A DNA stretch of 64,000 bases from the NCBI GenBank assembly GCA_036280655.1, contig DASUQI010000012.1, positions 1 through 64,000 of the forward strand. Direction: 5' to 3'. Position numbers and translations under genes: made by a program. Source of the stretch: DASSJM01 sp036280655 (lineage in GTDB: Bacteria > Actinomycetota > UBA4738 > HRBIN12). The notes under the pieces were generated by a model that was not told the origin of the DNA, searched no databases, and saw only the letters and a program-made list of their open reading frames with translations. This document shows, piece after piece, positions 36,601-46,036 of this stretch (position 1 is its first letter; each line of letters begins with the position of its first letter).

Positions 36601-36626
36601 GGGGCCGGATCCGGGATGCCGGCCCC
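36601..36626 (-). terminator. Hairpin after the amidohydrolase gene
   Basis: GGGGCCGG-N10-CCGGCCCC forms an 8-bp GC stem, starting 2 bp after the stop codon of the gene at 36628 and lying between it and the SulP operon on the same strand. No T tract follows. Confidence 0.5.
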
Positions 36627-36627
36627 G

Positions 36628-38256
36628 TCAGGCGGGAGGCGGCGCGCCCGGTCCGCGGACGAAGCGTCCGGGTGTTGCGCCGGTGTGCTCCCCCTTGGCG
36701 ATGACCGGCGTGCCGTTCACGAGGACGTGCGCGACCCCGGTCGCGTAGCGGTGCGGATCCTCCGGTGTGGCGTGGTCGCGGATCTCGCCCGGGTCGAACA
36801 CGACCAGGTCGGCGAAGAAGCCGTCTCGGAGCCTCCCCCGCCCCTCGAGCCGGAGGTTCTCGGCGGGCAGGCTCGTCAGCTTCCTGATCGCCTCCTCGAG
36901 CGGCAGGATCCCCTCCTCGCGCACGTACCGGCCGAGGACCCGCGCGAACGCACCGTAGGCACGCGGATGCGGGTTCGCCTTCAGGAAGATCCCCTCCGGC
37001 GCCTGCGACTCCTCGTCGGAGCAGAAGCTCACCCACGGGAGCGCGAGGACCGTGCGCACGTCGTCCTCGGACATCTCGAAGAAGAGCGCGTTGACGTTGT
37101 TGTCGTCCTCGATCAGGAGGTCCATCACCGCCTCCTCCGGCGTCGTCCCGCGGATCGACGCCACCTCCGCGAGCGTCTTGCCGGTCAGGTCGCGGAGCGC
37201 GTCCCCACGGAACCCGGCGACCACGATGCGTTCGGGCCCGCCCTCCCGGAACGGGTTCTCCCACCCGTCCACGACCGATCCCAGATCCTCCACGACCCGC
37301 GCCCGGACGTCGGGGTCCCGCAGCCGTTCGACGAGCGCGTCGAACCCGCCCTCATGCGCCCACGGCGGGATGCACGAGTCGAGCCCCGTGCCCGAGTAGT
37401 GGTACGGGTACACGTCGGCCGTGACGGGCAGGCCCTCGGCGCGCGCGGCCTCGACGATCTCGATCGCCCGGCCGAGCTTCGGCCAGTTCGGCCGTCCGGT
37501 CGCCTTGAGGTGGTAGATCTCGGCACGCGCGCCGGAGCGCCCGGCGATCTCGATCAGCTCCGCGATCGAGCCGAGCAGCGCCGCGCCCTCGCCGCGGATG
37601 TGCGAGGCGTACGACCCGCCGAACTCGGCCGCCGCCGAGGCGAGCGCGACGAGCTCCTCGGTGGTCGAGGAGGTGGCCGGCGGGTAGATGAGCGCGGACG
37701 CCACGCCGAGCGCCCCCTCGGCCATCGCCTCGCGGACGAGCCCGCACATCCGGTCGAGCTCGTCCTCCGTCGGCGGCCGGGCCTCGTACCCGAGCTCGTG
37801 GATCCGGACGGTGGACGCGCCTACGAACGACGCCACGTTCGCCGAGATGCCCCGCCGCTCGAGCCACCCGAGGAACTCCCCCAGGGTCCTCCACTCGATC
37901 TCGTACTCGACGAGCGGATTGGCGAGGCCCCGCCGCTCGAGCTCGTCCTTCATCTCCGCGGTGAGCGGCCCCATCGACAGGCCCTCGCCGAGCACCTCGA
38001 GCGTGACTCCCTGTCGGAGGTCGCTCTGCGACCGGCCGTCCTCGATGAGGGACTCGGGCGACCAGCTCATCATGTTGATGAACCCGGGGGCGACCGCCAG
38101 GCCCTCGGCGTCGACGACGAGCTTGGGATCCACGGCGCCGAGGTCGCCGACGCCCACGATCCGGTCGCCCCGGATCGCGACGTCGCCGGTCCGCGCCGGC
38201 TCGCCGCTACCGTCGAGGATCGTTCCGCCTCGGACGAGGATGTCGACGTCGCTCAT
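36628..38256 (-). CDS. D-aminoacylase-like amidohydrolase lacking the HxH motif
   Basis: The 542-residue protein matches N-acyl-D-amino-acid deacylases: 'VRGGTILDGSGEPARTGDVA', 'ASHIRGEG' (metal His), 'IYHLKATG' (metal His), 'SFCSDEES' (catalytic Asp) and a C-terminal beta-sandwich with 'GFFADLVVFDP'. The usual 'PGFIDxHxHxD' is replaced by 'APGFINMMSWSPESL', with no His, and the bridging Cys position reads as Glu in 'LEVLGEG'. I recall a subfamily with this change. It may use one metal or a different substrate. The next gene upstream is a serine hydrolase 10 bp away on the same strand. Confidence 0.85.
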   Translation of the reverse strand: MSDVDILVRGGTILDGSGEPARTGDVAIRGDRIVGVGDLGAVDPKLVVDAEGLAVAPGFINMMSWSPESLIEDGRSQSDLRQGVTLEVLGEGLSMGPLTAEMKDELERRGLANPLVEYEIEWRTLGEFLGWLERRGISANVASFVGASTVRIHELGYEARPPTEDELDRMCGLVREAMAEGALGVASALIYPPATSSTTEELVALASAAAEFGGSYASHIRGEGAALLGSIAELIEIAGRSGARAEIYHLKATGRPNWPKLGRAIEIVEAARAEGLPVTADVYPYHYSGTGLDSCIPPWAHEGGFDALVERLRDPDVRARVVEDLGSVVDGWENPFREGGPERIVVAGFRGDALRDLTGKTLAEVASIRGTTPEEAVMDLLIEDDNNVNALFFEMSEDDVRTVLALPWVSFCSDEESQAPEGIFLKANPHPRAYGAFARVLGRYVREEGILPLEEAIRKLTSLPAENLRLEGRGRLRDGFFADLVVFDPGEIRDHATPEDPHRYATGVAHVLVNGTPVIAKGEHTGATPGRFVRGPGAPPPA

Positions 38257-38266
38257 CCGTCTCGGC

Positions 38267-39535
38267 TCAGGAGAACTCCCGGAACAGCCGGCGCTCGATC
38301 TCGCTGAACGCGCCCCAGCGCCGCCCGCCCAGGTACGCGTTCGTGAGCGAGACGACGCCCACGCGGCGGTCCGGCCGGAAGAACATCCGAGTGCTCTCGC
38401 CGTAGTCCCCGCCCGTGTGGCCCATCATGAAGAAGCCCCACGTCGGCTCGCCGTACCAGATCAGCCCCTGACGCCAGTCGGTGACGTCGCCGATCTGATG
38501 ACGCCGGATCTCTCGCACCGTCGCATCGTCGAGCACACGGACGCCCTCGAACGCGCCGAAGTTGATGAACGCGCCGAGCCACCGCGCGAGGTGGATCGCG
38601 CTCGATCGCAGCGCCCCGTCGGGATAGTCCGGATAGCCGTAGTGGAAGATCGGTTCGAACTCGCCCTGCCGCGTCGCGTACGGCATCGCGAGGTTCGTCG
38701 TGCCGACGTCGGCGAGTCGGAACCCGCTGTCGGTCATCCCGAGCGTGAGCAGGATGCGCTCCTTGCAGAGCTCGTTGAAGTCGATGCCGCTCGCGGACTC
38801 GGCCACGAACCCCGCCAGCGCGGTCGCGAGGTTCGAGTACGCGTAGCGGTCGCCGGGTGCCCAGTCGAAGAAGTTCTTGCGTCGCCGGTACCGCTCCTCA
38901 CCCGGGACGAAGTACGAACGACAGAAGTCGCCGAGCGAGATCGGCGAGTCCCCTTCGAAATACAAGGTGGGTTCGGACCAGGGGGTGCCCCACACGTCCC
39001 AGCGATCGCGGATCCCCGACGTGTGCGTCAGGAGATGCCGCATGGTGACGGGCGCGTCGGGCGCGAACGGGATGTGGACCTCGAACGGCAGGTAGGTGTT
39101 GACGTCGGCGTCGAGGTCGAGCGCGCCGTCCTCGACCAGCGCCATGATCCCCGCGCACGTGACGGTCTTCGAGACGGACGCGAGCTGGTAGACGGTCTCG
39201 CTCGTCGCCCGGATGCCTGCCTCGCGGTCGGCCCAGCCGACCCCGGCGGACCAGACGACCTCGTCCTCCCGCACGACCGCGACGCAGATGCCCGGCGTGT
39301 TCGCCTCGACCCGCTTCCGGCGCAGGTAGCGCTTCAGCTCGTCGGTCCGCGCGGAGGCGGCCTTGACGATCGAGAACGGCGCGATCGCGCCGACCCCGGC
39401 GATGGTGGCGGCGCGCGTGACGAACTCGCGGCGGGTGAGCGGCGGCGCCTGATGGGCCTCGGGCTCGGAACGTGGGCCGGTCGCGATCTCGTCCGGCGGC
39501 TCGCCGCGACCGAACCGATCGGGTTCGCGGGTCAT
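38267..39535 (-). CDS. Serine hydrolase, class C beta-lactamase/DD-peptidase family, Tat-exported
   Basis: The 422-residue protein has a Tat-like signal ('LTRREFVTRAATIAGVGAI', about 33-51). Its class C motifs are S-x-x-K as 'SVSK' (Ser120, Lys123), Y-x-N as 'YAYSN' near residue 231, and 'MMGHTGGDYG' in place of the third KTG-type motif. Such proteins are esterases, D-aminopeptidases or DD-carboxypeptidases and usually not true beta-lactamases. It shares an operon with the D-aminoacylase-like gene, which suggests a joint role on D-amino-acid-containing or envelope-derived substrates. Confidence 0.9.
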   Translation of the reverse strand: MTREPDRFGRGEPPDEIATGPRSEPEAHQAPPLTRREFVTRAATIAGVGAIAPFSIVKAASARTDELKRYLRRKRVEANTPGICVAVVREDEVVWSAGVGWADREAGIRATSETVYQLASVSKTVTCAGIMALVEDGALDLDADVNTYLPFEVHIPFAPDAPVTMRHLLTHTSGIRDRWDVWGTPWSEPTLYFEGDSPISLGDFCRSYFVPGEERYRRRKNFFDWAPGDRYAYSNLATALAGFVAESASGIDFNELCKERILLTLGMTDSGFRLADVGTTNLAMPYATRQGEFEPIFHYGYPDYPDGALRSSAIHLARWLGAFINFGAFEGVRVLDDATVREIRRHQIGDVTDWRQGLIWYGEPTWGFFMMGHTGGDYGESTRMFFRPDRRVGVVSLTNAYLGGRRWGAFSEIERRLFREFS

Positions 39536-39592
39536 GGTCGATCCGATCCTCGTCCGATCGCTCCGGGCCGGTCAATCCTCGGCCCCGACCGG

Positions 39593-41104
39593 TTAGTCCT
39601 CGTTCTTGTCGTTGTTTGCGTGCTCGGGCGGGCCCTCACCCTCGCCGTTCCCGTCGTCTCCGTTCCCCTCATCGACGACGGTCGGCGCGGGCGTCGGCGA
39701 CGCAATCTCCACGAGCGCGCCCTCCTCCTGGAACGCCGTCAGGAGCTCGAGCATGGCCAGGTTGAGGGCGGCGGCCGCGTCGGTCGAGATCTTCCCTTCG
39801 TCGACGCCCTTGGCGAGCTCGTCCTCGAGCTCGCCGAGTGCCCTGGCGAGGCCATCGTCGTCGCCCACGCCGTACGCCTCGAGGATCTTGACGGCCTTGT
39901 CGGCGAGCTTGTCCGAGACGCCCTCGTCGATCCCTCCGGACGCCGCTCCGGATGCGATCTCGTCGATGAGGTCCGTCCACGCGTCCGCGACCGACGGCGG
40001 CGTGGACTCGGGCACCTGCTCCGACACGGACCTTCCGGCCTCGCGCGCGGCCTGCCGGGGACGCAGCTCGTCGTCCGTCGACGCGAGGGCGAACGCCGCG
40101 AGCACGAGGAGCGCCACCACGCCGGCGACCGCCAACCACCGCGCCGGGACCCTTCGGTACCACGGCCTCCTCGCCCGGCGGCGTGAACGCGGGATCGGAG
40201 GCATCTCGGCGGTCCGGTCCCCCACCGGGACGACCGGGCGCGTGTCGGCGTCGCCGCCGACCGGGACCAGGGGCGCCGTGAACATCCCGTCGAGCGGCGC
40301 CGCGAACAGCGCCTCCTCGAGATCCTCCGCAGAGCCGAATCGCTTCCTCGGGTCCTTCGCGAGGCACCGCATCACGATCGTTTCGAGCGCCGGCGGAACC
40401 GGCCGGATCGAGGACGGCGGAGGCGGGTCCTCGTTCACGTGCCGATACATCGTCGCGACCGGCGTGTCGGCCCGGAACGGCACCTGCCCGGTCAACATCT
40501 CGTACAGCACGCAGCCGAAGGCGTAGACGTCCGAACGAGCGTCCACCCGGTTGCCGCTCGCCTGCTCCGGCGACAGGTACGCGGTGCTGCCGAGGACCAC
40601 GCCGGTGCCGGTGAGCGTGTCGGAGCCGGTGGCGTGGGCGATCCCGAAGTCCAGGACCTTCACGGCCCCCTCGGGGGTGAGCATCACGTTCCCGGGCTTC
40701 ACGTCCCGGTGGATCACTCCCCGCTCGTGCGCCGCGGCGAGGGCCCGCGCGACGTCGACGCCGATCGCGACGGCCTCGTCGGCCGGGAGCGGTCCGTCGC
40801 GGCGGATCCGCTCGGCGAGCGTCTCGCCCTCCACGAGCTCGGTGACGATGTAGTGGATGCCGTCGTCGGACCCCGTATCGAACACGGCCACGATGTTCGG
40901 GTGGCCGAGCCCTGCCGCGGAACGGGCCTCGCGTCGGAACCGCTCGACGAAGGCTCGGTCGCGGTCGAAGGGGGGCGCCAGGACCTTGACGGCGACCGGC
41001 CGCCGCAGCTGCCGGTCGTGGGCGCGGTAGACCCGGGCCATCCCCCCCTGGCCGAGCAGTGGGCCGAGTTCGTACCGGCCGTCCAGGACCTGGGTGGTCT
41101 GCAC
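39593..41104 (-). CDS. Membrane-anchored serine/threonine protein kinase (PknB-type kinase domain)
   Basis: The 503-residue protein has an active-looking Hanks kinase domain: Gly loop 'LGQGGMARVYRA', Lys40 in 'VAVKVL', 'HRDVKPGNV' at 132-140, 'DFG' at 152-154 and 'GSTAYLSPEQASG'. A Pro/Arg-rich juxtamembrane segment, one membrane helix (about 322-345) and an extracytoplasmic region of about 150 residues follow, ending in a low-complexity acidic tail (Gly/Asp/Asn). No PASTA repeats are present, so the sensed ligand differs from PknB. The start is GTG 41104. Downstream on the same strand are the two hydrolases. Confidence 0.93.
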   Translation of the reverse strand: MQTTQVLDGRYELGPLLGQGGMARVYRAHDRQLRRPVAVKVLAPPFDRDRAFVERFRREARSAAGLGHPNIVAVFDTGSDDGIHYIVTELVEGETLAERIRRDGPLPADEAVAIGVDVARALAAAHERGVIHRDVKPGNVMLTPEGAVKVLDFGIAHATGSDTLTGTGVVLGSTAYLSPEQASGNRVDARSDVYAFGCVLYEMLTGQVPFRADTPVATMYRHVNEDPPPPSSIRPVPPALETIVMRCLAKDPRKRFGSAEDLEEALFAAPLDGMFTAPLVPVGGDADTRPVVPVGDRTAEMPPIPRSRRRARRPWYRRVPARWLAVAGVVALLVLAAFALASTDDELRPRQAAREAGRSVSEQVPESTPPSVADAWTDLIDEIASGAASGGIDEGVSDKLADKAVKILEAYGVGDDDGLARALGELEDELAKGVDEGKISTDAAAALNLAMLELLTAFQEEGALVEIASPTPAPTVVDEGNGDDGNGEGEGPPEHANNDKNED

Positions 41105-41139
41105 GGGAACGGGTTACCCCGCAGCCAGCGTTCGTACGC

Positions 41140-43044
41140 TCAGCCGGCTCCCCCGCCGGTGCCGCCGCCGCCTCCGCCGCCGCCTCCGGAGAACCCGCCG
41201 CTCGAGAAGCCGCTGGAGGAGCTTGAGGAGCCGAACCCGCCGCTCGTGGACCCGCTGCCGGCGCTCGCCATCGACGAGAGCACGAGGCCGGGCGCGGCCG
41301 CGTGGACGGTCCGGAAGGCGGTGATCCCGGCGAGGCCCGTGGGCGCCCCACGCATCGGCGAACGCAGGCTCTCGACCGGCACGAGCGCGCGGACCTGCTT
41401 CTCCACCTCGTCGGCGACGCCGAGCGCCACGGCCCACTCGAGGTAGTGCTCCCAGATCACGACCGCGAGCGCCGGCGCGTTCGGCAGATCGGAGAAGTCC
41501 CTGAGGTAGCGGCGGAAGGCCTCGAGCCGCGTCACGCGCGTGCGGTCCTCGAGCCCGAGCCTGGCGGGGATCATCCGGAGCGCGGCGATGAGCGAGAGCG
41601 CGGAGACCGGGACGAGCCACCAGCCGATCGCGCCGCCGAGCCCCCAGATCGCCGTCCAGACGCCGTAGCCGGCCGCGCCGATCGCGATCACGGCCGCGAG
41701 CACCGACTCGAGCCGCGCGTCGCCCTTCTGGATCCGCCGGACCATGCCGCCGGACTTCATGCGGACGCCCATCCACCAGGTCGAGAACGTGGAGGACGAG
41801 CCCTTCCTCGCCTTCGGGCGCTTGACCGAGATCTCCTCCAGCGCCCGCTCGCGGCGACCGAACAGCAGCCACATGAAGTCCTGGTCGGTCTCGGTCGGCA
41901 GGTCCATCGCGTCCTTCTGCCGAACGATCCTCACGTCCTCGGGGTCGGTCACGCGTCCGTCGGCCCGGAGCTCGACCGCGCCGAGCCGCGCGAGCCGGAG
42001 CACCTGCGCCCGGTACGCGTTCTGCGGCGAGAGGTGGCCCTCCCACGCCGACCACAGGACCGCCGCCTGGACCGGGTCCTCCTCGGGCGGCTCCTCGAGG
42101 AGCTTCGGCACGCCGGGGACGCGGTCGCGGTACCGGGCGAGCAGCACGAGGCCCGCGAGCGCGAGCGGCACGCCGACGAGCAGGATGACGACCCACCGGC
42201 GTTCGGCGTCGTGCCGGGCTCGGAGCGCGTTCGCCTGCTCGGCCCAGACCGCCTCCTGCTCGAGGATCCGGTCGAGCCCCGGCTCGCCCGTCGACACCGC
42301 GGTCGGCACCGCGTCGGTCGGGAACAGGATCGACCCCTCGACGTGGGACAGCGGTGGCACATCGCGCACCTCGTATCGGATCGTCTGCGGGTCGACGAAC
42401 GTGACCTCGCCGTTCAGCGGGCCGTGACCGAACGCCCGCACGTCGCCGCGCTCGAGCGGCGTCTGGCCGAGGTCGAGGATCGCTCCGTCCTCCTCACACT
42501 CCTGCTGCCGGATCCCGGGATCGCCGCCCTGCCGTCCCGGGAGGTGCACGGTGATGTCGGCGTGCTCGGTCGGCTTGTCCCAACCGGTGCCGATGAACTG
42601 CCAGTACAGGTGCGCGGTTTCCGAGTACACGTCCACGGCGCACGCCACGCGGTAGCGGAACACCCAGGTCCGCGTCTCGTCCTCGGCCTCGTAGCTCCAT
42701 TGCGACTGGAAGCCCTCCGTCACGATCGAATGGCCGACCGAGTCGGGCTCGACCGGCACCTCGGTCCCGTCATCGAGGCGCTCGGCGATCGTGAAGTCGC
42801 GGACGCGGTCCAGCGGGTCGTCCACGTTGAAGTACGAATAGGTGAACGGGCCGTTCTGGAAGTCGAAGGTCCGGGTCTCCTCGAGCCGGATGTCGCCGTT
42901 CGGGAGGACGGTCGCGTCGATCGTGACCTCGGGGAAGTGGTAGTCCTTCTCGACCGCGTGGGTGATGATCGGCGGCAGCCAGATCCCCGCCGTGGTCACG
43001 GCGATGAAGCCGACGATCAGGACCCACCCGAAGACGCGCTTCAT
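41140..43044 (-). CDS. DUF2207 predicted membrane protein with Gly/Ser-rich tail
   Basis: The 634-residue protein has an N-terminal signal-anchor helix and a DUF2207 extracytoplasmic domain ('IDATVLPNGDIRLEETRTFD', 'WQFIGTGWDKPTEHADITVH'). A helix near residue 288, a cytoplasmic winged segment, two further helices and a C-terminal Ser then Gly-rich tail follow. The poly-Gly end is usual in this family. The function is unknown; proposed roles concern the envelope. It lies 35 bp upstream of the kinase gene on the same strand. Confidence 0.88.
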   Translation of the reverse strand: MKRVFGWVLIVGFIAVTTAGIWLPPIITHAVEKDYHFPEVTIDATVLPNGDIRLEETRTFDFQNGPFTYSYFNVDDPLDRVRDFTIAERLDDGTEVPVEPDSVGHSIVTEGFQSQWSYEAEDETRTWVFRYRVACAVDVYSETAHLYWQFIGTGWDKPTEHADITVHLPGRQGGDPGIRQQECEEDGAILDLGQTPLERGDVRAFGHGPLNGEVTFVDPQTIRYEVRDVPPLSHVEGSILFPTDAVPTAVSTGEPGLDRILEQEAVWAEQANALRARHDAERRWVVILLVGVPLALAGLVLLARYRDRVPGVPKLLEEPPEEDPVQAAVLWSAWEGHLSPQNAYRAQVLRLARLGAVELRADGRVTDPEDVRIVRQKDAMDLPTETDQDFMWLLFGRRERALEEISVKRPKARKGSSSTFSTWWMGVRMKSGGMVRRIQKGDARLESVLAAVIAIGAAGYGVWTAIWGLGGAIGWWLVPVSALSLIAALRMIPARLGLEDRTRVTRLEAFRRYLRDFSDLPNAPALAVVIWEHYLEWAVALGVADEVEKQVRALVPVESLRSPMRGAPTGLAGITAFRTVHAAAPGLVLSSMASAGSGSTSGGFGSSSSSSGFSSGGFSGGGGGGGGGTGGGAG

Positions 43045-43089
43045 CCGCGCCGCACGCCCCTGGACACGGGCGGAGAGTCTACGCGGCCG

Positions 43090-44607
43090 TCATCGCCTCG
43101 CGAGGACCTCGCGCGAGAGTCGGCGGAGCGCCTCGAGCATGCGGTCGACGTCCGGCTCGGTCGAGAGGTAGTTCACGATGCCGGCGCGCAGGTACGTGCG
43201 GCCCCGCAGCTTCGTCGTGGAGACCCACGCCTCGCCGCTCGCCTCGAGCGCGAGCTGCAGCGCGTCCTGGTACGCGTCGAGCTCGTCGCCCTCGAGCCCC
43301 TCCGGGAGGTGCCGGAAGCAGACGACGGAGAGCTCCGGCTCCTCGGGGGCCGCCTCGAAGTCGGGACCCTCTCGACAGAGCTCGGCGAGGTACTTCGCGA
43401 GGTCGATGTTGTGCTCGATCAGTCGGGCGAACCCCCCGGACCCGAGGTGCTTCCAGGACAGCCAGAGCTTCAGCCCGCGGAACCGCCGCGTGCCCTCCAT
43501 CGTGTACTCGAACCAGTTGAGGGGCGCGTCGGCCGGATTCGGGTGCCGGTAGTACTCGGGCATCCGGTGGAACGTCCGCTGCAGGTCCTCGCGCCGCTTC
43601 ACGACGAGCGCGCCGATGTCGTAGGCCTGGAAGAACCACTTGTGCGGGTCGATCGTGACGCTGTCGGCGCGTTCGAGCGCGGGGACGCGCGGCGCCATGC
43701 GGGGCGAGAACCGCGCGGCGCCGCCGTACGCGGCGTCGACGTGGAGCCAGAGGTCCTCGCGTTCGGCGAGGTCGGCGAGCTCCTCGGTGAGGTCGATGCT
43801 TCCGGTGTTCGTCGAGCCCACCACGGGGGCGATCGCGAACGGCACGAGGCCCGCCGCCCGGTCCTCGGCGATCGCCTCGGCGACCGGCTCCGCGTGCAGC
43901 CGGAACCGGTCATCCGAGGGCACGATGCGGAGCGTCTCCGGCGGGAACCCGAGGACGTCGAGCGCCCGCGCGATCGAGAAGTGTGCCTGGTCGCTCGCGT
44001 ACACGCGCGCACCCGCCAGCCCGGCGGCGCGCGGCGGCTCGCCGAGTCCGAGGAGCCGCGCCAGGTGGATGTCCCGCGCGACGGTCAGCCCCATGATGTT
44101 GGCCATCACGCCGCCCGACGTCAGCGCCGCCCACGATCCGTCGCCGAACCCGATCAGGGTGCGCAGCCAGGTCGTGACCTCCTCCTCCACCAGCGCCCCG
44201 ATCGGCCCGGCGGCCCACACGTCGACGCCCTGGTTCACCCACTGTGCGAGCAGCTCGCCGGCGACCGACATCGGCAGCGGCGGCGGCGTGAAGTAGCTGT
44301 ACGAGCCGGGATGCTGGCTGTTGAAGACGTACGGCGCGACGCGCTCGCGGAACTCGGCGATCACCTCGTCGGAACGCGCCGCCTCCTCGGGGGCGGGCGC
44401 CGGCTCGCGCGACGGGCCGTAGAAGGCCGTCCGCAGCTCGCCGTACGGCACCTGTCGAATCGGCCGGCTCGCCGCGTCCTCGTAGAGGTACCGGAGCGCC
44501 TCGTCCCACAGCGCCTTGCCGAACCGCTCGAGCGCCGGCCTCGACACGGACCCGTCGCGGATGTCGACCAGCTCGGGCTCGGGAAGCGACGAGAACGGGT
44601 CGGACAT
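43090..44607 (-). CDS. PLP-dependent group II decarboxylase (aromatic-amino-acid decarboxylase type)
   Basis: The 505-residue protein has the family's PLP motifs: 'ALTSGGVMANIMGLTVARD', 'LWLHVDAAYGGAARF' (Asp binding the pyridine N) and 'IDPHKWFFQAYDIGALVV', with the Lys that forms the Schiff base. 'HPGSYSYFTPPPLPMS' resembles the substrate loop of AADC/tyrosine decarboxylases. The product could be an aromatic amine; specificity cannot be assigned. A TAGCCT box (44616-44621) lies 8 nt before the ATG. A second, distinct decarboxylase lies at 47841. Confidence 0.9.
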   Translation of the reverse strand: MSDPFSSLPEPELVDIRDGSVSRPALERFGKALWDEALRYLYEDAASRPIRQVPYGELRTAFYGPSREPAPAPEEAARSDEVIAEFRERVAPYVFNSQHPGSYSYFTPPPLPMSVAGELLAQWVNQGVDVWAAGPIGALVEEEVTTWLRTLIGFGDGSWAALTSGGVMANIMGLTVARDIHLARLLGLGEPPRAAGLAGARVYASDQAHFSIARALDVLGFPPETLRIVPSDDRFRLHAEPVAEAIAEDRAAGLVPFAIAPVVGSTNTGSIDLTEELADLAEREDLWLHVDAAYGGAARFSPRMAPRVPALERADSVTIDPHKWFFQAYDIGALVVKRREDLQRTFHRMPEYYRHPNPADAPLNWFEYTMEGTRRFRGLKLWLSWKHLGSGGFARLIEHNIDLAKYLAELCREGPDFEAAPEEPELSVVCFRHLPEGLEGDELDAYQDALQLALEASGEAWVSTTKLRGRTYLRAGIVNYLSTEPDVDRMLEALRRLSREVLARR

Positions 44608-44615
44608 CGCGGGCG

Positions 44616-44621
44616 AGGCTA
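44616..44621 (-). promoter_or_regulatory. -10 box (TAGCCT) for the PLP decarboxylase gene
   Basis: TAGCCT on the minus strand ends 8 nt before the ATG at 44607, with no ribosome site. Leaderless arrangement. Confidence 0.45.
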
Positions 44622-44632
44622 GCAGAGCGCCT

Positions 44633-45484
44633 TCACACGGCCTGCACGCCGGTGAGCACCGCGACGCCGATCGCCGTCACGGCGACGCCCGCGACCTGGA
44701 CGCGCGCCAGCCGCTCCCGGAACAGGAAGTACGCCGCCACCGCGGCGAAGGCCGCGAACTGCGACCCGAGGATCGCCGCGATCGCGATCCCGTGGCGCGC
44801 GCCGATCGTGTACGCGACGAGCCCGGCGACCTCGAGGAAGCCGGACGCGACGACGTACGGGAGGGCCTCCCGCGTCATCCGCAGCCGCCCGATCAGCGCG
44901 AGGGGGAGCGTGACGAGTAGGACCGCGAGCGTTCGCGACGGGAAGACGATCCAGCTGATCGGCAGGTCCTCGGCCAGCCGGCCCATCGCGAACAGCCCGA
45001 GGCCGAAGAACCCCGCGGCGAGGAGCGCGAACGTCACGGCGAGCCCCTCCCGCCGGCCGTCCACCACCTCGCTCGAGCGCGCCACGCTCGAGAGCACCAC
45101 GCCGAGCACGACGACCGCGAGCGCGAGGCGGGCGCCCGGCCCGATCTGCTCGCCGGCGGCCACGGCGATCACCGCGGCGGCCGCGCCCTGGGTCGAGGTG
45201 ATCGGCGCGACGACGCCGACCTTGCCGAACCGCAGCGAGCTGTACGCGCAGAGCAGCCCGGAGGTGTTCCCGACCGCCGTCAGCAGCAGCAGGACGACGT
45301 GCTCGCCGCCGAACCCCTCGGGGACGCCCTCGGTCAGCGCGAACGGCGCCGAGATCACCGAGCCGATCAGCAGCACCCACGCGAGGATCGAGATCGGCGG
45401 GATCATGCGGCTCGAACGGCTCGTGCAGAGCGTCGACGCCGCCCACATCGCCGCGGCGACCAGTCCCCCGATGATCGCGATCAC
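44633..45484 (-). CDS. EamA/DMT-family transporter
   Basis: The 283-residue protein has ten predicted helices in two EamA repeats, e.g. 'GLVAAAMWAASTLCTSRSSR' near the N-terminus and 'AILGSQFAAFAAVAAYFLFR' near the C-terminus, followed by 'ERLARVQVAGVAVTAIGVAV'. The family exports amino acids, nucleosides or other metabolites. The GTG start lies 16 bp after the CGNR regulator gene on the same strand, so the regulator probably controls it. Confidence 0.88.
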   Translation of the reverse strand: MIAIIGGLVAAAMWAASTLCTSRSSRMIPPISILAWVLLIGSVISAPFALTEGVPEGFGGEHVVLLLLTAVGNTSGLLCAYSSLRFGKVGVVAPITSTQGAAAAVIAVAAGEQIGPGARLALAVVVLGVVLSSVARSSEVVDGRREGLAVTFALLAAGFFGLGLFAMGRLAEDLPISWIVFPSRTLAVLLVTLPLALIGRLRMTREALPYVVASGFLEVAGLVAYTIGARHGIAIAAILGSQFAAFAAVAAYFLFRERLARVQVAGVAVTAIGVAVLTGVQAV

Positions 45485-45500
45485 GCGGTGGAGTCTGGCA

Positions 45501-46028
45501 TCAGCCGGTCGCGCGACGCCGCGCGTGGTGGCGGGCGACGCGGATCCGGTTGCCGCACGCGACCGAGCACCAGCGGCGATCGGACCGGGTCGCGACGAAG
45601 ACGTTCCCGCAGGAGCCGCAGCGGCGGAGCCGATCGCGGTCGGGTCCGCCGACGAGCTCGATCGTCGACCAGGCGATCCGTGCGAGCGTCCGCGCGGTCG
45701 CGTTCGCCGACGCCGGCTCCTCCCGCGCGTGGGGCGGGTCGAGGACGAGGGTCCGCGGGACCCGGGCGCTGACCTCGTTCAGCAGTTCGACCGCGTCGAC
45801 GGGCGGCGCCGTCCCGTTCACCGACGCGTCGTGGACGCTGCGGGCGGCCGCCCGCAGCGCTCGGAACTCGGGCAGTCGGAGCGCGACCTCCTGGATCTCG
45901 CCCCGGTCGAGCCCGGCCGACGCCTCGAGCCATCGGGCCAGGTCCTGGCCGGACTCCAGGGGCCCGTTGATCAGCGATAGGACGAGATCGCCCGAGGTAA
46001 CGGGCTGATCAGATGACTCCGTTTCCAT
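45501..46028 (-). CDS. CGNR zinc-finger transcriptional regulator (ABATE domain)
   Basis: The 175-residue protein has an N-terminal ABATE stress-response domain and a C-terminal CGNR zinc finger with Cys137, Cys140, Cys154 and Cys158 followed by the signature C-G-N-R (158-161) and a basic tail. This is a DNA-binding regulator family common in actinobacteria. A TATCAT -10 box (46037-46042) lies 8 nt before the ATG, and a 7-bp inverted repeat fills the -35/-10 spacer, suggesting autoregulation. The EamA exporter gene follows directly. Confidence 0.92.
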   Translation of the reverse strand: METESSDQPVTSGDLVLSLINGPLESGQDLARWLEASAGLDRGEIQEVALRLPEFRALRAAARSVHDASVNGTAPPVDAVELLNEVSARVPRTLVLDPPHAREEPASANATARTLARIAWSTIELVGGPDRDRLRRCGSCGNVFVATRSDRRWCSVACGNRIRVARHHARRRATG

Positions 46029-46036
46029 CGGGCACG

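Noticed and set aside
41140..41240. Gly-rich repeat end of the DUF2207 gene as a tandem repeat or CRISPR-like element
   Set aside because: The repeat is short GGN codons encoding the family's usual poly-Gly tail; there are no spacers or unit structure.
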